Made by a program: the position numbers and the translations under genes
The notes under the pieces: generated by a model
What the model was told of the DNA's origin: nothing
Databases searched by the model: none
The model's input: the letters and a program-made list of their open reading frames with translations, nothing else
Source: Lamellibrachia columna
Taxonomy: Eukaryota > Annelida > Polychaeta > Sabellida > Siboglinidae
Assembly: GCA_963662155.1 (NCBI GenBank)
Contig: OY759268.1
Coordinates: 53,585,957-53,649,956 of the forward strand
Direction of reading: 5' to 3'
Length of the DNA stretch: 64,000 bases
Shown: positions 1 through 7,393 of the stretch, one piece after another
Position numbering within the stretch: position 1 is the stretch's first letter
How the letters are laid out: the number at the start of each line of letters is the position of its first letter

Positions 1-177
1 TAGAACAATACCACATTAATCATAAAAAAAGATAAACGTGTCAGAGAACTGTCACCGAAGCACAGAACGCATCGGTCAAGTGGAAAAAAAACACGAGGGC
101 GATGCGTACCCGACTAGCATATTACATAAACGGTATATATATATACAGTGTCTACATTTGAACAACATCAAGCCATA
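1..177. other. Left edge, no recognisable gene
   Basis: No coding region is recognised here. Positions 133-146 form a perfect 14-bp palindrome (gtatatatatatac), which could be low-complexity TA sequence, a TATA-type element for the NADAR gene that starts about 32 bases further on, or a gene-end hairpin of an upstream gene outside the window. The Polinton presumably continues to the left, since its polymerase, protease and terminal inverted repeat are not in view. Confidence 0.4.
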
Positions 178-746
178 ATGCATCAACCGATATGTTTCAG
201 AGGAACGAACAGTTATTTGTACAAATTCTACCCATGCATGGTACGGGTGTGGAGTCATGTCTTTAACACGCTCGAAGCCGTCAACATGGGTGAAAATGCA
301 TGCACTATGGAGATCTGGAGACGGCAGAAAAAATGCTAGCCACACGGACTGGTCTACAGGCGAAATATCTGAGTAAGAGCATCCGAGAGATGGTACAGTT
401 ACGCGCAGAATGGAACAAACAGAGATATTCTGTAATGTATGCTTTAGTCGCCGTTAAATTTCGCGACGCAACACTACGTAAGAGACTGTTAGATACGCAG
501 CAATCTGAATTGAAGGAATGGGTAAAGAGCTGGGAAGGTTATTGGAGTGCACTGAGCTACAGTGGTCAGAGTGGTAAGAACATGCTTGGACGCATACTCA
601 TGAAGGTGCGTGAGTTTATTCGAACACAGCAGAACCCCCCACATAACGCTCTAGCAGTCGGTCTTATGATCGAGCGAAGTGCAATGGCGATAACGCATCA
701 CACGCTAGACACATCATGCGCTAAAACGACCGTTCAACGGTCGTGA
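178..746 (+). pseudogene. NADAR-domain protein, frameshifted
   Basis: NADAR (YbiA/DUF1768) proteins act on NAD/ADP-ribose-type substrates; some bacterial members are glycosidases that remove ADP-ribose from guanine. The ATG at 178 opens a frame with the N-terminal signature: FRGTNSYLYKFYPC followed by FNTLEA, where the family has a Tyr-Pro-Cys turn and an aromatic-Gln pocket. At about 290-300 the frame shifts and continues to the stop at 744-746 with YGDLETAEKML, GLQAKYLSKSIREMV, VAVKFRDATLRKRLL and the C-terminal GKNMLGRILMKVREFIR, a very typical NADAR ending. About 40 residues beyond that helix match nothing known to me. The two halves together cover nearly a full domain of about 150 residues, so the gene seems to have been complete before one indel. 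A hairpin (726-744) sits on the stop codon. Family call from motif recall, not a search; function inside the element is inferred. Confidence 0.75.
726..744. terminator. Perfect 9-bp-arm hairpin at the end of the NADAR gene
   Basis: acgaccgtt, one centre base, then aacggtcgt: a perfect inverted repeat whose last base is the first base of the stop codon (744-746). Two further perfect palindromes lie just after other gene ends in this element (1623-1640, 7394-7428), so a role in 3'-end formation is suspected, not shown. Confidence 0.5.
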
Positions 747-778
747 TAAGAAAAACGCGCAAACAGTAGCAGCAGGCC

Positions 779-786
779 TATATAAG
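779..786 (+). promoter_or_regulatory. TATA box for the RPA-like gene
   Basis: TATATAAG flanked by GC-rich sequence (ggcc before, ctgcgg after), a textbook RNA polymerase II TATA context. It lies about 90 bases before the ATG at 869, leaving room for a start site near 810 and a 5' leader of about 60 bases. It follows the NADAR-end hairpin by 34 bases, so the two genes look like separate transcription units. Confidence 0.6.
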
Positions 787-868
787 CTGCGGTGTTAGAC
801 CACTGGCTCATAACCGCTCCGATACTGCCGTCGATACATCGTCTCTAGACAGAGAACGAACAAGCAGC

Positions 869-1615
869 ATGGCCACCCAACGCTACATCGCGAGCACAAC
901 CCCCGAGATGTCTCTGTCATGACTCCAGTCAGAGGTGAGTAACGGTACCTATGTGTTTAAACGTCCGTTAACAATACTCAACTGTGCCGCACAGGATCGG
1001 TATGTCGTATACGCGTCCTCTCAGCAGCGTCAGAAAGGTGTGCACCCGGAGGGGAAAGGGTTCCGTTGTCCAGTACATCTATGGCAGAGGGGGGTCGTGT
1101 ACATGTTCGCCCTGCGACTGTTACTATCGGATTGGGAAGGGGGTGAATGTTGGGGAACCGTGTTCGACGAATTGGCGACAACGTTTTTGGGTTTCACTGC
1201 CAACCAGTACATGGCTCTACCGTTAGAGACAGAACGTTATGCGGCACTCGCACCGCAACGAGAGATCACTGTCATGGCTACCATTAAAAAACGTGTGAAG
1301 AACGAGTTTGTTAATTATACCGTATCATCGCTAGAATTAGCAGGGGTGTAAATTTCTGTGCAGGACGTCACCAACCCGGACATGATTGAGCAATAACGGG
1401 TACTGACTAACAAAAGTCCTGAAGGGATAGTAGAAAAGACGGAGGAAGAGAAAGAGGCCGACACCCTCTTTGACGATGAGTCGACGACAGTGCATAAGGT
1501 ACAGGAGTTGTTGGATAATTATGAATATGATGTTGAGGTTCTTTTTTCATCCGTAGCACCGAGTCTGACTAGTCCCGCGTCAAGCATACACATGACGTCT
1601 GACTGCCGACGATAG
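869..1615 (+). pseudogene. RPA70-C-like ssDNA-binding protein with acidic tail, three in-frame stops
   Basis: One reading frame from the ATG at 869 to the TAG at 1613-1615, with in-frame stops at 920-922 (TGA), 1349-1351 (TAA) and 1394-1396 (TAA) and no frameshift. Codons from 935 to 1348 resemble the C-terminal OB-fold of the large replication protein A subunit (Rep_fac-A_C): GKGFRCPVHLWQ looks like the second half of the zinc ribbon, LRLLLSDWEGGECWGTVFDE matches the conserved strand and W-V-T-x-F region, then FTANQYMALP and IKKRVKNEFVNYTV follow. The first zinc-ribbon cysteines are not seen, so metal binding may be lost. Codons 1397-1612 encode an acidic tail (EKTEEEKEADTLFDDE). Its likely role was protecting ssDNA during element replication. 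The TAA at 1349 could be the true end, making the acidic part a separate ORF. Single-stranded DNA-binding family call is from motif recall. Confidence 0.65.
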
Positions 1616-1622
1616 CGAGGCC

Positions 1623-1640
1623 GGCGCTACATGTAGCGCC
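1623..1640. terminator. Perfect 18-bp palindrome after the RPA-like/acidic ORF
   Basis: ggcgctacatgtagcgcc is its own reverse complement. It begins 7 bases after the TAG at 1613-1615 and 33 bases before the next ATG (1674). Same position relative to a stop codon as the hairpins at 726-744 and 7394-7428. Confidence 0.5.
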
Positions 1641-1673
1641 CCTATCTTCATCATCAGCAGCAGCAGCTGGGAT

Positions 1674-2003
1674 ATGGAGAAGTCTGTGGAGGATATCGAT
1701 AGAATAACACACCGCCAGGAAGCCATGTTAAATGAACAGGCCCTCGAAGCAGCTATAGATGCCGCTTGGGCGCGGTATCTGTGTGGCGAGGCTGTGCGCA
1801 TATTATATATATATGACGCTGCGTGTTACATGCTGTCATCCAACGTCATCTTTCACATATTGCGTTGGGGTATGATCCATATGTCAAACAGGTGTGGGTT
1901 ATTGTCATGGCGAATCGATATGTTGGAGAAGACCAGATATAACATACGCATTAAATACAATGATTTCGCTTGTAACTGGAGGAGAGTGAGTGACAGTGAA
2001 TAA
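1674..2003 (+). CDS. Unrecognised Polinton ORF
   Basis: ATG at 1674, 109 residues, stop at 2001-2003. Residues 1-45 are charged and helical in character (many Glu, Asp and Arg, then an Ala-rich run ending near WARYLCGEAVR); the rest is of mixed, less protein-like composition after a TA-rich stretch at 1800-1814, so the native frame may end or shift there. A pyrimidine-rich run ending in AG (2009-2025) could be a 3' splice site, but no convincing donor was found. I do not recognise the family. Position between the RPA-like gene and the packaging ATPase suggests an early or regulatory protein, which is inference only. Confidence 0.35.
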   Translation: MEKSVEDIDRITHRQEAMLNEQALEAAIDAAWARYLCGEAVRILYIYDAACYMLSSNVIFHILRWGMIHMSNRCGLLSWRIDMLEKTRYNIRIKYNDFACNWRRVSDSE

Positions 2004-2025
2004 CCATGTTCTTCTTTCTCTATAG

Positions 2026-2277
2026 AACCGTAGTGGACTGTGTCAACTCACGGACGCGTACACTCCAGAACCCGTACGTCACAAGCGCCTAGAGGACAAT
2101 GATCTCCGTCATGTGTTGAATAAGAAAATGCGTACTGACGACAGTTACAGTCCAGCGTCGCCACCACCAACCTTCTTTAGCCCTCCTTCACCCCCAGTGA
2201 TCCCTCTCTACCGGGAGAGAGAGGAGGACGTGCTGTATCTCTTACAGAACCTGTTCCCTAAAAACAACCTACTTTAG
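2026..2277 (+). pseudogene. Open Pro/Ser-rich segment running into the duplicated ATPase piece
   Basis: An open frame of 83 codons without its own ATG. It reads a basic/acidic stretch (VRHKRLEDNDLRHVLNKKMR), then a Ser/Pro-rich linker (SPASPPPTFFSPPSPP), then a first copy of the ATPase fragment VLYLLQNLFP, ending at TAG 2275-2277 inside the 97-bp repeat. The first half probably belonged to a different protein, possibly the exon or C-terminus following 1674-2003, and was joined to the ATPase fragment by deletion. Confidence 0.35.
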
Positions 2278-2656
2278 CCCTCCTTCACCTCCAGTGATCC
2301 CTGTGTACCGGGAGGGAGAGGAGGACGTGCTGTATCTCTTACAGAACCTGTACCCTAAAAACAACCTACTTTAGCCCTCCTTCACCCCCAGTGATCCCTC
2401 TGTACCGGGAGGGAGAGGAGGACGTGCTGTATCTCTTACAGAACCTGTTCCCTAAAAACAACCTACTTTAGCCCTCCTTCACCTCCAGTGATCCCTGTGT
2501 ACCGGGAGGGAGAGGAGGACGTGCTGTATCTCTTACAGAACCTGTTCCCTAAAAACAACCTACTTTAGCCCTCCTTCACCTCCAGTGATCCCTATGTACC
2601 GGGAGGGAGAGGAGGACGTGCTGTATCTCTTACAGAACCTGTTCCCTAAAACCAAG
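2175..2656 (+). repeat. 97-bp tandem duplication, five copies
   Basis: Five near-identical 97-bp units; the marker gacgtgctg recurs at 2227, 2324, 2421, 2518 and 2615, exactly 97 apart. Each unit spans ctttagccctcc through the QNLFP-coding region of the packaging ATPase. Since 97 is not a multiple of three and the unit carries a TAG, the array destroys the frame. The units differ at a few sites (for example ctctctacc, ctgtgtacc, ctatgtacc), so the duplication is not the newest event. Confidence 0.95.
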
Positions 2657-2944
2657 GACAGTCGTACCATCAATCTGAACTCTCAGTACATGGTGGTGTT
2701 CAAGAATCCCCGTGATGCATCGCAGATGTCGCACTTGGCTCGTCAGAGGCGCACGAAGTTCGTACAAGAGGCTATTAAAGACGCCACGTCGGTACCGTAC
2801 GGTTATCTATTGGCCGGTCTCAAACAGGACACGCCCGAAGACATGCGTCTGCGCACGACCATATTTCCAGACGACGGTGTTCAGTACGTGTACTTGCCAA
2901 AGGTATACAGGACCGAGTGCGCGGGTCGTCTCTTCATTCGCACC
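2585..2944 (+). pseudogene. Packaging ATPase (FtsK/HerA, A32-like), C-terminal half only
   Basis: The protein drives genome packaging into the capsid in Polintons and related viruses. What remains is the region after Walker B: VLYLLQNLFP holds the FtsK/HerA-type sensor glutamine motif, followed by RTINLNSQYMVVFKNPRD, then AIKDATSVPYGYLL, DTPEDMRLRTTIFP and a short tail. Walker A and Walker B are absent from every frame upstream, so this copy cannot hydrolyse ATP. The N-terminus was removed by the rearrangement that made the 97-bp array. At its 3' end there is no stop: the frame runs on for about 15 codons straight into the next gene at 2945. Confidence 0.7.
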
Positions 2945-3313
2945 ATGTCTGACCTGGTGAAGAGACACATTTTGTGCATACAGGCTCTGAACAGATACAA
3001 GAGCACTAAACTGAGAAGAGCCATTATCGCTAACGCCGACGCCGATCTGCTGTGTGCACTGGCCGAGTGTGCCTACAACATACTAAACAAGAACATTCCA
3101 TTATCCAATTTACAGAGGCGACGTTTGAGTAAATACAGAACGAAGTTACTCGAGTTGTCTCAGAGACGAGCGCCAGTCGCCAGGAGGAGACGTATATTAC
3201 TGCAACCGCAGGTCGGTGAGGGTCAGAGCGGTGGCTTCTTATCGGCCTTCCTAGCGCCGTTGGCAAGTTCGGTCTTTCTACCTTTGCTTCGCGAGGTACT
3301 GCTCAAGAAGTAG
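2945..3313 (+). CDS. Small basic/hydrophobic Polinton protein (adenovirus core-protein-like)
   Basis: ATG at 2945, 122 residues, stop at 3311-3313. The pattern is one that recurs next to capsid and integrase genes in metazoan Polintons: a helical N-terminal part (LVKRHILCIQALNRY, then ADADLLCALAECAYNIL), an NIPLS segment, a run of basic residues (RRAPVARRRR) and a hydrophobic Gly-rich C-terminus (GGFLSAFLAPLASSVF). Basic residues followed by a membrane-active tail suggest a DNA-condensing or membrane-lytic virion protein; similarity to adenoviral pX-type proteins has been proposed for such genes, and I offer that as a guess. It is complete and unbroken. The next gene begins 4 bases after its stop. 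It is translationally fused upstream to the ATPase remnant, since no stop separates them. Confidence 0.6.
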   Translation: MSDLVKRHILCIQALNRYKSTKLRRAIIANADADLLCALAECAYNILNKNIPLSNLQRRRLSKYRTKLLELSQRRAPVARRRRILLQPQVGEGQSGGFLSAFLAPLASSVFLPLLREVLLKK

Positions 3314-3317
3314 AGAG

Positions 3318-3928
3318 ATGGAACACGCGCGCAAGATGGCCTTGGTGGACCCACGACTGTTGGTGCAAGCCCTCGATGACGAAATGAAGACCATCCTCGA
3401 CAGAAAGGACCTCGACGACAGGACCAAGGTAACATTGTAAAATCAGGTGTTGCAACGGTACAACGTCTTGTCCGATAAACACGTCAAGGAACCGGTACGC
3501 GTGGTTGCGGTGAACGAGTCGATGTCATCAGCAGTGTCGGGACCGGGGATGGGACCTGTGGTCGCGGAGTTAACAGTAGGAGTACCTATTAGTGGAATGG
3601 AGGCCGACGTCGTGGACACCGTACCCAAGACCATGCAGGCCAAAGCAAGTCGTTTGATGGAACATCTCAAAAGAGATGTCGCGTGGACCGCTCGTGGTGA
3701 ACTTATCCACGAGGGTGTGCCAATAGAGCCTACATACGGCTGGCGACGACGGCTTCTCCTTCTCGTCGAGCATCGGCTACTCCTCGTGCTGCTGCTGGTA
3801 GTGCACGATCACTCAGTTGGACACCCCTCGTTCATCGATGTAGTCGGATGGAACATTCCATGCCCACCCCACCCGCGGAACGCCCACGCAATGCTGTGGC
3901 GTCATTGGCTGGTTGGGAAGACTTTTAA
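3318..3928 (+). pseudogene. Conserved Polinton-associated protein, one nonsense and one frameshift
   Basis: ATG at 3318 (MEHARKMALVDPRLLVQAL), with an in-frame TAA at 3438-3440, after which the same frame continues. The core VPKTMQAKASRLMEHLKRD followed by AWTARGELIHEGVPI (about 3624-3726) is a signature I associate with a protein of unknown function found beside capsid genes in cnidarian and other invertebrate Polintons. After about 3730 the best continuation is in another frame: a Ser/Arg/Ala/Pro-rich linker leading to RNAVASLAGWEDF and TAA 3926-3928. N-terminal third looks coiled-coil-like. Role unknown; a minor structural or scaffolding protein would fit its place between the core-like protein and integrase. 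Confidence 0.6.
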
Positions 3929-3958
3929 GGCGGTGCGGTCCGTAGCACAGTGTTCTTT

Positions 3959-4090
3959 ATGCCGACCGATCCACAGGACGCGTACCGTTCCGTCGTCGTT
4001 GTGGTATTTTACAGTGGACTTTACTTGATCGCCGAAACTATCGCCCGATATCTCATACCAGACGTACTATTCCGGATATGGTTTCACTAG
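3959..4090 (+). CDS. Tiny putative membrane protein
   Basis: ATG at 3959, 43 residues, stop 4088-4090. Short polar N-terminus (MPTDPQDAYR), then a hydrophobic run rich in Val (SVVVVVFYSGLYLIAE) that could span a membrane, then a charged/aromatic end. Polintons and adintoviruses commonly carry such small one-helix ORFs between larger genes. The next tiny ORF overlaps it by 13 bases. No family is recognised. Confidence 0.3.
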   Translation: MPTDPQDAYRSVVVVVFYSGLYLIAETIARYLIPDVLFRIWFH

Positions 4091-4152
4091 ACTGTCCGTC
4101 GTTCGTCGTCGTTGTGGGTGTGGTAGTGGGTGTTCTTGTGTACGAATCGTGA
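4078..4152 (+). CDS. 24-residue hydrophobic ORF
   Basis: ATG at 4078, stop TGA 4150-4152. After MVSLDCPS comes FVVVVGVVVGVLVYES, a plausible single membrane helix. It overlaps the previous small ORF in another frame. It may be a chance product of Val-coding repeats (gtcgtcgtt), so confidence is low. Confidence 0.2.
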   Translation: MVSLDCPSFVVVVGVVVGVLVYES

Positions 4153-4199
4153 TGCGGAGTCAACGACACCACCACCGTCAACCCATCGGATCTGTTTTA

Positions 4200-5205
4200 A
4201 TGGCGGCTAGGATTAAAGAACTGAAGAGGATCTACTTCGATTCGAAACGGGTGTCAAGTTACGGCGGAGTCGACGCCTTGCGACGGGTCACGCGAGTGCC
4301 AAGGAAAATAGTCGAATAATGGTTGTCGGAACAGGACCCTATACCCTACACAAACCAGCGAGACGTCATTTCCGCAGTCGACGCGTCATTGTAGGAGGTC
4401 CACGACAGCAGTCGACCTGTCGAAGTTGAAAAATGACAACGACGGTATGACCTTTCTCCTCACGGTGATTGACGTCTTCACGAAAGTGGCCTGGTGCGTT
4501 CCGCTGAAGAACAAGTCCGCGACGTCAATGGTAGCGGCGCTGACAACCACGTTCACCAAAAGCTGGCCACAGACGTTGCATGCAGATCAAGAACTCGAAT
4601 ATCTGAATATATCCATTCAGGCTCTGTTGAAGAAGAATGGCATCCATCACTTCTCCACTCACAACGCGGAGACGAAGGCGAGCATCGTTTAAAGATTCAA
4701 TAGTACGTTGAAGACGCGCATGTGGCGATACGTCGACGTCCTGCAAGACTTGGTGCAGTCGTCCAACACACCCCACCGCAGCATCGATATGACACAGTTA
4801 CAGATAAATCCAAAGAATCAAGAAGAGGTGTGGCAGCGTCTGTACGGTCACGACGGTAAGGGTGTGCCCAAGTTCCGTGTATCGAATCGCGTGCGCATCA
4901 GTAAGTACAAGGGTAAGTTCGAAAAAGGCTACGCGGCGAATTGGAGTGAAGAGATATTCACCATACACGAGGTTCATCCCTCCGATCTGCCTGTGTACCG
5001 ATTGAACGAAGATCTCGGTGAAGTGCTGGACGGCACCTTCTACGAGCCGGAGCTGCAGAAGGTGTCGGTACCCGTCGATAAAGTGTACCGCGTGGAATCG
5101 GTGCCGCAGCGCCGTAAGGTAGTCAAACGAACGGAGGCGTTGATGATACGACTACCCATCCAAATTCAACCGCTGGATCGAAGCCAAGGCCCTCATCCAC
5201 TATAA
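4200..5205 (+). pseudogene. Polinton retroviral-type DDE integrase, multiply broken
   Basis: Integrase inserts element DNA into the host. The N-terminus starts at ATG 4200 (LKRIYFDSKR, then YGGVDALRR) and meets a TAA at 4317-4319. The HTH-like/zinc region continues in a second frame near 4337 (YTLHKPARRHF). The catalytic core is in a third frame: VDLSKL with the first Asp at about 4414, FLLTVIDVFTKVAWCVPLKN, the second Asp in LHADQELEYLN, HFSTHNAETKASIV. The position of the catalytic Glu is a TAA (4690-4692), followed in frame by RFNSTLKTRMWRY. The C-terminal part (KFRVSNRVRISKYKGKFEKG, NWSEEIFTIH, VYRLNEDLGE) and the start of a chromodomain (VDKVYRVESV) follow. At about 5140 another frameshift moves the chromodomain end (FNRWIEAKALIHYK) into the frame of the next ORF. 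At least two frameshifts, two stops, and a few residues missing after MWRY. Confidence 0.9.
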
Positions 5206-5242
5206 AGACCAGCCGTCCGTCTGGCGTCGCTTCAATGCAGCT

Positions 5243-5545
5243 ATGACAGCCGCAACGACAACACAGGACTTCACCACCACCGCCACCACCATAGACGAAG
5301 ACGAAGAAGACGAAGAAGACGCAGAGGACAGTACTGATGCGCAGAGCGAGAAAGACAACACTCCGAGGCATCTGTTCGGTACCGTGTGTCCCAAAGAGGA
5401 GATAGTGTTTCTGCGTCAGGTCATCCTGATAAGCATTTACAACCTGACGACAGGTCACGGGAATTCTAATATGTGGACGGCTCTGTTGAGTAGTTCGTTA
5501 GGTTACCTACTGCTCAATCCTACTTTGAGACGCAATGGCGACTGA
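5243..5545 (+). CDS. Small membrane protein, acidic N-terminus, precedes penton gene
   Basis: ATG at 5243, 100 residues, stop 5543-5545. The frame is also open upstream into the shifted end of the integrase chromodomain, so the true start is uncertain. Residues 1-45 are Thr-rich then strongly acidic (DEDEEDEEDAED). The second half has two hydrophobic segments, VFLRQVILISIYNL and WTALLSSSLGYLLLNP, as in the small membrane protein usually encoded directly before the penton gene in metazoan Polintons. Its last 11 bases overlap the penton ATG (5535), a compact viral-style arrangement. The long Thr and Asp/Glu run is encoded by simple-sequence DNA and may be an expansion. Confidence 0.5.
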   Translation: MTAATTTQDFTTTATTIDEDEEDEEDAEDSTDAQSEKDNTPRHLFGTVCPKEEIVFLRQVILISIYNLTTGHGNSNMWTALLSSSLGYLLLNPTLRRNGD

Positions 5546-5950
5546 ATTCTATATGACGCTGTCTAGCAACGCTTCCATGAAGTTGCATCCCGACAATACG
5601 TTGGCTCATTACATCACGGCCTTGCCTCAACGTATCGATCTGAGTTGCGAGTGGGATGCGGGTTGGCAGAGATACAATACCCGCATACTTGGTACAACGT
5701 CACAGAGGAAGATGTCTGGTTCTTCCTCAGCGAGAACGATACTACGAGTCGAATCCCGAGTACGAAGTTATCCTCTGGGTATTACAACGATCCGGTGACA
5801 TTGATGTACCATGTCAACAAGGGACTGTACAATATATGGACGGATAAGGCACGGGCTCAAATGAGCTACAGTCCCATCACTCATAAAATGACGTTGCACA
5901 TGACATCGAACTCCGTGTTCACCATACCGTACCACAGTGCGACGGGACCC
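5535..5950 (+). pseudogene. Penton / minor capsid protein, N-terminal fragment
   Basis: ATG at 5535 opens FYMTLSSNASMKLHPDNTLA and LPQRIDLS, typical for the start of the Polinton minor capsid (penton, single jelly-roll) protein that fills capsid vertices. A one-base frameshift near 5650-5665 moves the continuation to another frame: GLAEIQYPHTWYNVTEEDVW, then SSGYYNDPVTLMYHVNKGL and KMTLHMTSNSVFTI. About 130 residues in total survive. The remaining two thirds or more of the usual protein are missing; after about 5930 the same frame runs directly into the pVI/pX-like protein, so an internal deletion has fused the two genes. Confidence 0.7.
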
Positions 5951-6295
5951 ATGTTAGGACTAGGTAGTCTGTTCGGAGGTCTGTTGCCTAGCGCCATGCC
6001 ACTCATCGAGAGAGGTGCCGTAGCGTTGGGTAGAGGAGGGTTGAAGACCGGGGTGCGCATCGCTGGCGAAGTCTTATCTGGACAGAACATAAAAAGGGCG
6101 GCCAAACGACGCGTCACGGATGCCGGTAAGACTATGCCGCGTGGCCTTGTGATCCATGGCGTGCGACCTCGTAAACGTGTAAAACGCGCGCCTACGAAGA
6201 AAGGAGGCACTACAGCGAAGAGACAGCGCAAGAGACGGACGTCCAAGAAACGTGAGGCCGACATATTCGACAACGATGATGACTTTCGTACATAG
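5951..6295 (+). CDS. Adenovirus pVI/pX-like basic virion protein
   Basis: Counted from ATG 5951 the protein is 114 residues, stop 6293-6295. It opens with a Gly-rich amphipathic segment (MLGLGSLFGGLLPSAMPLIE), continues GAVALGRGGLKTG and EVLSGQNIKRAAKRRV, and ends in a very basic tail (RPRKRVKRAPTKKGG, then KRQRKRRTSKKR) that is both a nuclear localisation signal and a DNA-binding stretch. This is the usual small virion protein encoded just before the major capsid gene in metazoan Polintons; membrane disruption or genome condensation are the likely jobs. The frame is open on the left into the truncated penton, so translation could give a fusion. The stop lies inside the capsid start: both share ATGATGACTTTCGTACATAG. 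Confidence 0.65.
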   Translation: MLGLGSLFGGLLPSAMPLIERGAVALGRGGLKTGVRIAGEVLSGQNIKRAAKRRVTDAGKTMPRGLVIHGVRPRKRVKRAPTKKGGTTAKRQRKRRTSKKREADIFDNDDDFRT

Positions 6296-7388
6296 ACAGT
6301 CGTGCGAGGGGGTCAAGAGCGAGCTGGATCTCTTTACCGTACCCCCGACTCAGAACAGCACCGTCGACAGTCATGTAGTGGAACATCAGCCCATGGCCTC
6401 TCTGGACTCGGGTGGACCGATAGAATTCCTGATACCTGGATCGGGAGACGATTACCTGGATCTCGCCAACATGATGCTACACGTGCAGGTGAAGGTGACG
6501 CGAGCCAATACGGACGATCTCGACTTGGCCGAGCCCGTGGGTCAAGTCAATAACTGGCTGCATTCGCTGTTCAGTCAAGTCGACGTCTACCTGAACGGCA
6601 CGCTCGTGACCCCTTCGATCATCACGTACGCGTATCGTGCCTACATCGAGACGCTGCTGAGTTACGGCACCGATGCCAAGGTCACGCAGCTGACGGGTCA
6701 GCTGTGGCACAAGGACACGGCCATTCACATGGATGTCGTCGAGTTAGTGGACGGCCCTGTGGCTAACGCAGGGTTCGTTGTTCGACGAGAGATTATCGTA
6801 CGGAGTCGAGTCTTCGACATGATGGGTCGTCTACACGTGGATCTGCTTCTGCAAGATAAATTCCTGATCAACGGCTTCGATGTCAAGATACGACTGGTGC
6901 GCAGTAAGTCTGCGTTTGCGCTCATGGCTGGTGGGCCCAACTCCGATTACAGGATAACCATAGTCAATGCCGCCTTATTTGCAAAGAAGGACACCCTGAA
7001 TCCGACCGTGCAGATGGCCCACATCAAGGCTCTCGAGCGGAACACGCTCAAGTATCCAATGCGGTCCGTTGACTGCAAGGTGTACTCCATTCCCGCAGGT
7101 GCTCGGTCGCAAACGCACGAGAACCTGTTCCTCGGTACCCTGCCGAAACGTTTGGTGCTGTGCTGCATCGATAACGATGCGTACAACGGTGCGTACGCCA
7201 AGAATCCGTTTCACGCCAAGAACAACGCCATAAACTTCAAAGCAGTATACGTGGACGGACGACAGATACCCTCCAAACCTTTCCAGACCAATTTCGAAGA
7301 CGATCTCTTCGTCAGGACCTACATGAGCCTGTTCACCTCGACCGGCAAGATGTGGCAGGACGAGGGGAACGGACTGCCGCGTGTTTGA
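6279..7388 (+). CDS. Polinton major capsid protein (double jelly-roll), C-terminally truncated
   Basis: The longest intact gene in the window, 369 residues from ATG 6279 (a second ATG lies at 6276). It starts MTFVHRQSCEGVKSELDLFT and contains IEFLIPGSGDDYLDLANMML, VNNWLHSLFSQVDVYLNG, a second barrel region (GRLHVDLLLQDKFLINGFDV, TLKYPMRSVDCKVYSIPAG) and YAKNPFHAKNNAINFKAVYV. This is the double jelly-roll major capsid protein of Polintons and adintoviruses, which trimerises into the icosahedral shell. Family members normally continue for several tens of residues after the EGNG motif; here the frame stops at 7386-7388 almost at once (GNGLPRV), 5 bases before a perfect 16-bp-arm hairpin. The last strand of the second barrel is therefore probably lost. 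The start overlaps the previous gene's stop by 17-20 bases. Confidence 0.88.
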   Translation: MTFVHRQSCEGVKSELDLFTVPPTQNSTVDSHVVEHQPMASLDSGGPIEFLIPGSGDDYLDLANMMLHVQVKVTRANTDDLDLAEPVGQVNNWLHSLFSQVDVYLNGTLVTPSIITYAYRAYIETLLSYGTDAKVTQLTGQLWHKDTAIHMDVVELVDGPVANAGFVVRREIIVRSRVFDMMGRLHVDLLLQDKFLINGFDVKIRLVRSKSAFALMAGGPNSDYRITIVNAALFAKKDTLNPTVQMAHIKALERNTLKYPMRSVDCKVYSIPAGARSQTHENLFLGTLPKRLVLCCIDNDAYNGAYAKNPFHAKNNAINFKAVYVDGRQIPSKPFQTNFEDDLFVRTYMSLFTSTGKMWQDEGNGLPRV

Positions 7389-7393
7389 TTGGC

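Noticed and set aside
1986..2025. Short intron (GTGAGT to CTATAG)
   Set aside because: Only 40 bases, frames on the two sides are not convincingly homologous to one protein, and the donor lies in a GTGAGTGACAG run likely to occur by chance.
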